6,009 bases of DNA from an uncultured Eubacteriales bacterium (GTDB taxonomy: Bacteria; Bacillota; Clostridia; Christensenellales; DTU072). Under the pieces are notes generated by a model, which worked only from the letters and a program-made list of their open reading frames with translations, did no database searches and was not told where the DNA came from. The stretch is from NCBI GenBank assembly GCA_902766325.1, contig CACXDF010000137.1:1-6009 (forward strand), in the 5' to 3' direction. A program made the position numbers and the translations under genes. This document shows, piece by piece, positions 5,903 to 6,009 of the stretch; position 1 is the first letter of the stretch; every line of letters begins with the position of its first letter.

Positions 5903-6009
5903 TGGTAGATAAGAATGCAAAGAGGACCTTGCCCGTAGAGCAAGCGCCCGAAGTAAGAAGTCATAACTTTGACGAAGTCAATAAAGGTTTTACCGCCGAA
6001 ATGGCGATC
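5902..6009 (+). CDS. nfnB: N-terminus of NfnB/GltA-like NADPH-dependent oxidoreductase subunit (3' end outside window)
   Basis: Only the first 36 codons are present. The visible protein has the short N-terminal lead of the clostridial NfnB/small glutamate-synthase-like subunit: a basic start, then LPVEQAPEVRSHNFDEV, then NKGFTAEMAI, which in full-length relatives runs directly into the CxxC-rich ferredoxin-like domain binding two [4Fe-4S] clusters. The full protein would be about 460-470 residues, with FAD and NADP(H) sites, and would pair with NfnA. Before this operon context was understood such genes were often annotated gltA or gltD. The ATG overlaps the nfnA stop by one base and is preceded by the G-rich site AAGGGGG (5889-5895), indicating translational coupling. 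The cluster cysteines lie beyond the window and cannot be checked here. Confidence 0.85.
   Translation, partial: MVDKNAKRTLPVEQAPEVRSHNFDEVNKGFTAEMAI

Noticed and set aside
1..6009. Mobile element, CRISPR array, toxin-antitoxin or phage-defence system
   Set aside because: No direct-repeat array, transposase, integrase, terminal inverted repeats or recognisable defence domain was seen. All substantial genes are metabolic or housekeeping except the unidentified membrane fragment.

Overview
The window reads as ordinary chromosome from an anaerobic Bacillota, most likely a clostridial lineage. That placement is an inference from four things: the Nfn-type NADH/ferredoxin transhydrogenase start at the right end, the short Bacillus-like CysE immediately followed by CysS, a tiny stand-alone PspC-domain protein, and purine-rich Shine-Dalgarno sites with short intergenic gaps. 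Base composition looks even, close to half G+C, and I see no insertion sequence, tRNA, rRNA, CRISPR array, phage gene or sign of recent transfer.

Left block (1-2763, + strand) is one tightly packed transcription unit. It holds the C-terminal end of an unrecognised three-helix membrane protein, then serine O-acetyltransferase (cysE), cysteinyl-tRNA synthetase (cysS) and a 68-residue PspC-domain membrane protein. CysE commits serine to cysteine synthesis and CysS loads cysteine onto tRNA, so the core pair links cysteine supply to its use in translation. The unit ends at a strong bidirectional terminator (2780-2818), which also serves the convergent genes on the other strand.

Middle block (2836-4659, - strand) is a two-gene operon with its own good promoter (extended -10 and -35 at 4694-4722). 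The first gene has a KDPG/KHG-aldolase fold with an extra C-terminal domain. The second is a sugar-phosphate isomerase/epimerase-like TIM barrel with a complete set of metal ligands. The aldolase-like protein aligns to E. coli Eda with a constant +8 offset through all the active-site positions I checked, but the Schiff-base lysine is an asparagine (N141). This is the most notable observation in the window: the gene is intact and well expressed by its signals, yet should not work as a normal class I aldolase.

Right block: a 406-bp divergent intergenic region (4660-5065) carries both promoters and some inverted repeats but no convincing gene. It is followed by nfnA (5066-5902) and, overlapping it by one base, the first 36 codons of nfnB (gltA-like). 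Together these encode the FAD/NAD-binding and NADPH-side subunits of an electron-bifurcating NADH-dependent reduced ferredoxin:NADP+ oxidoreductase. I found no obviously new multi-gene system. The lysine-less aldolase/isomerase pair is the best candidate for undescribed biochemistry.
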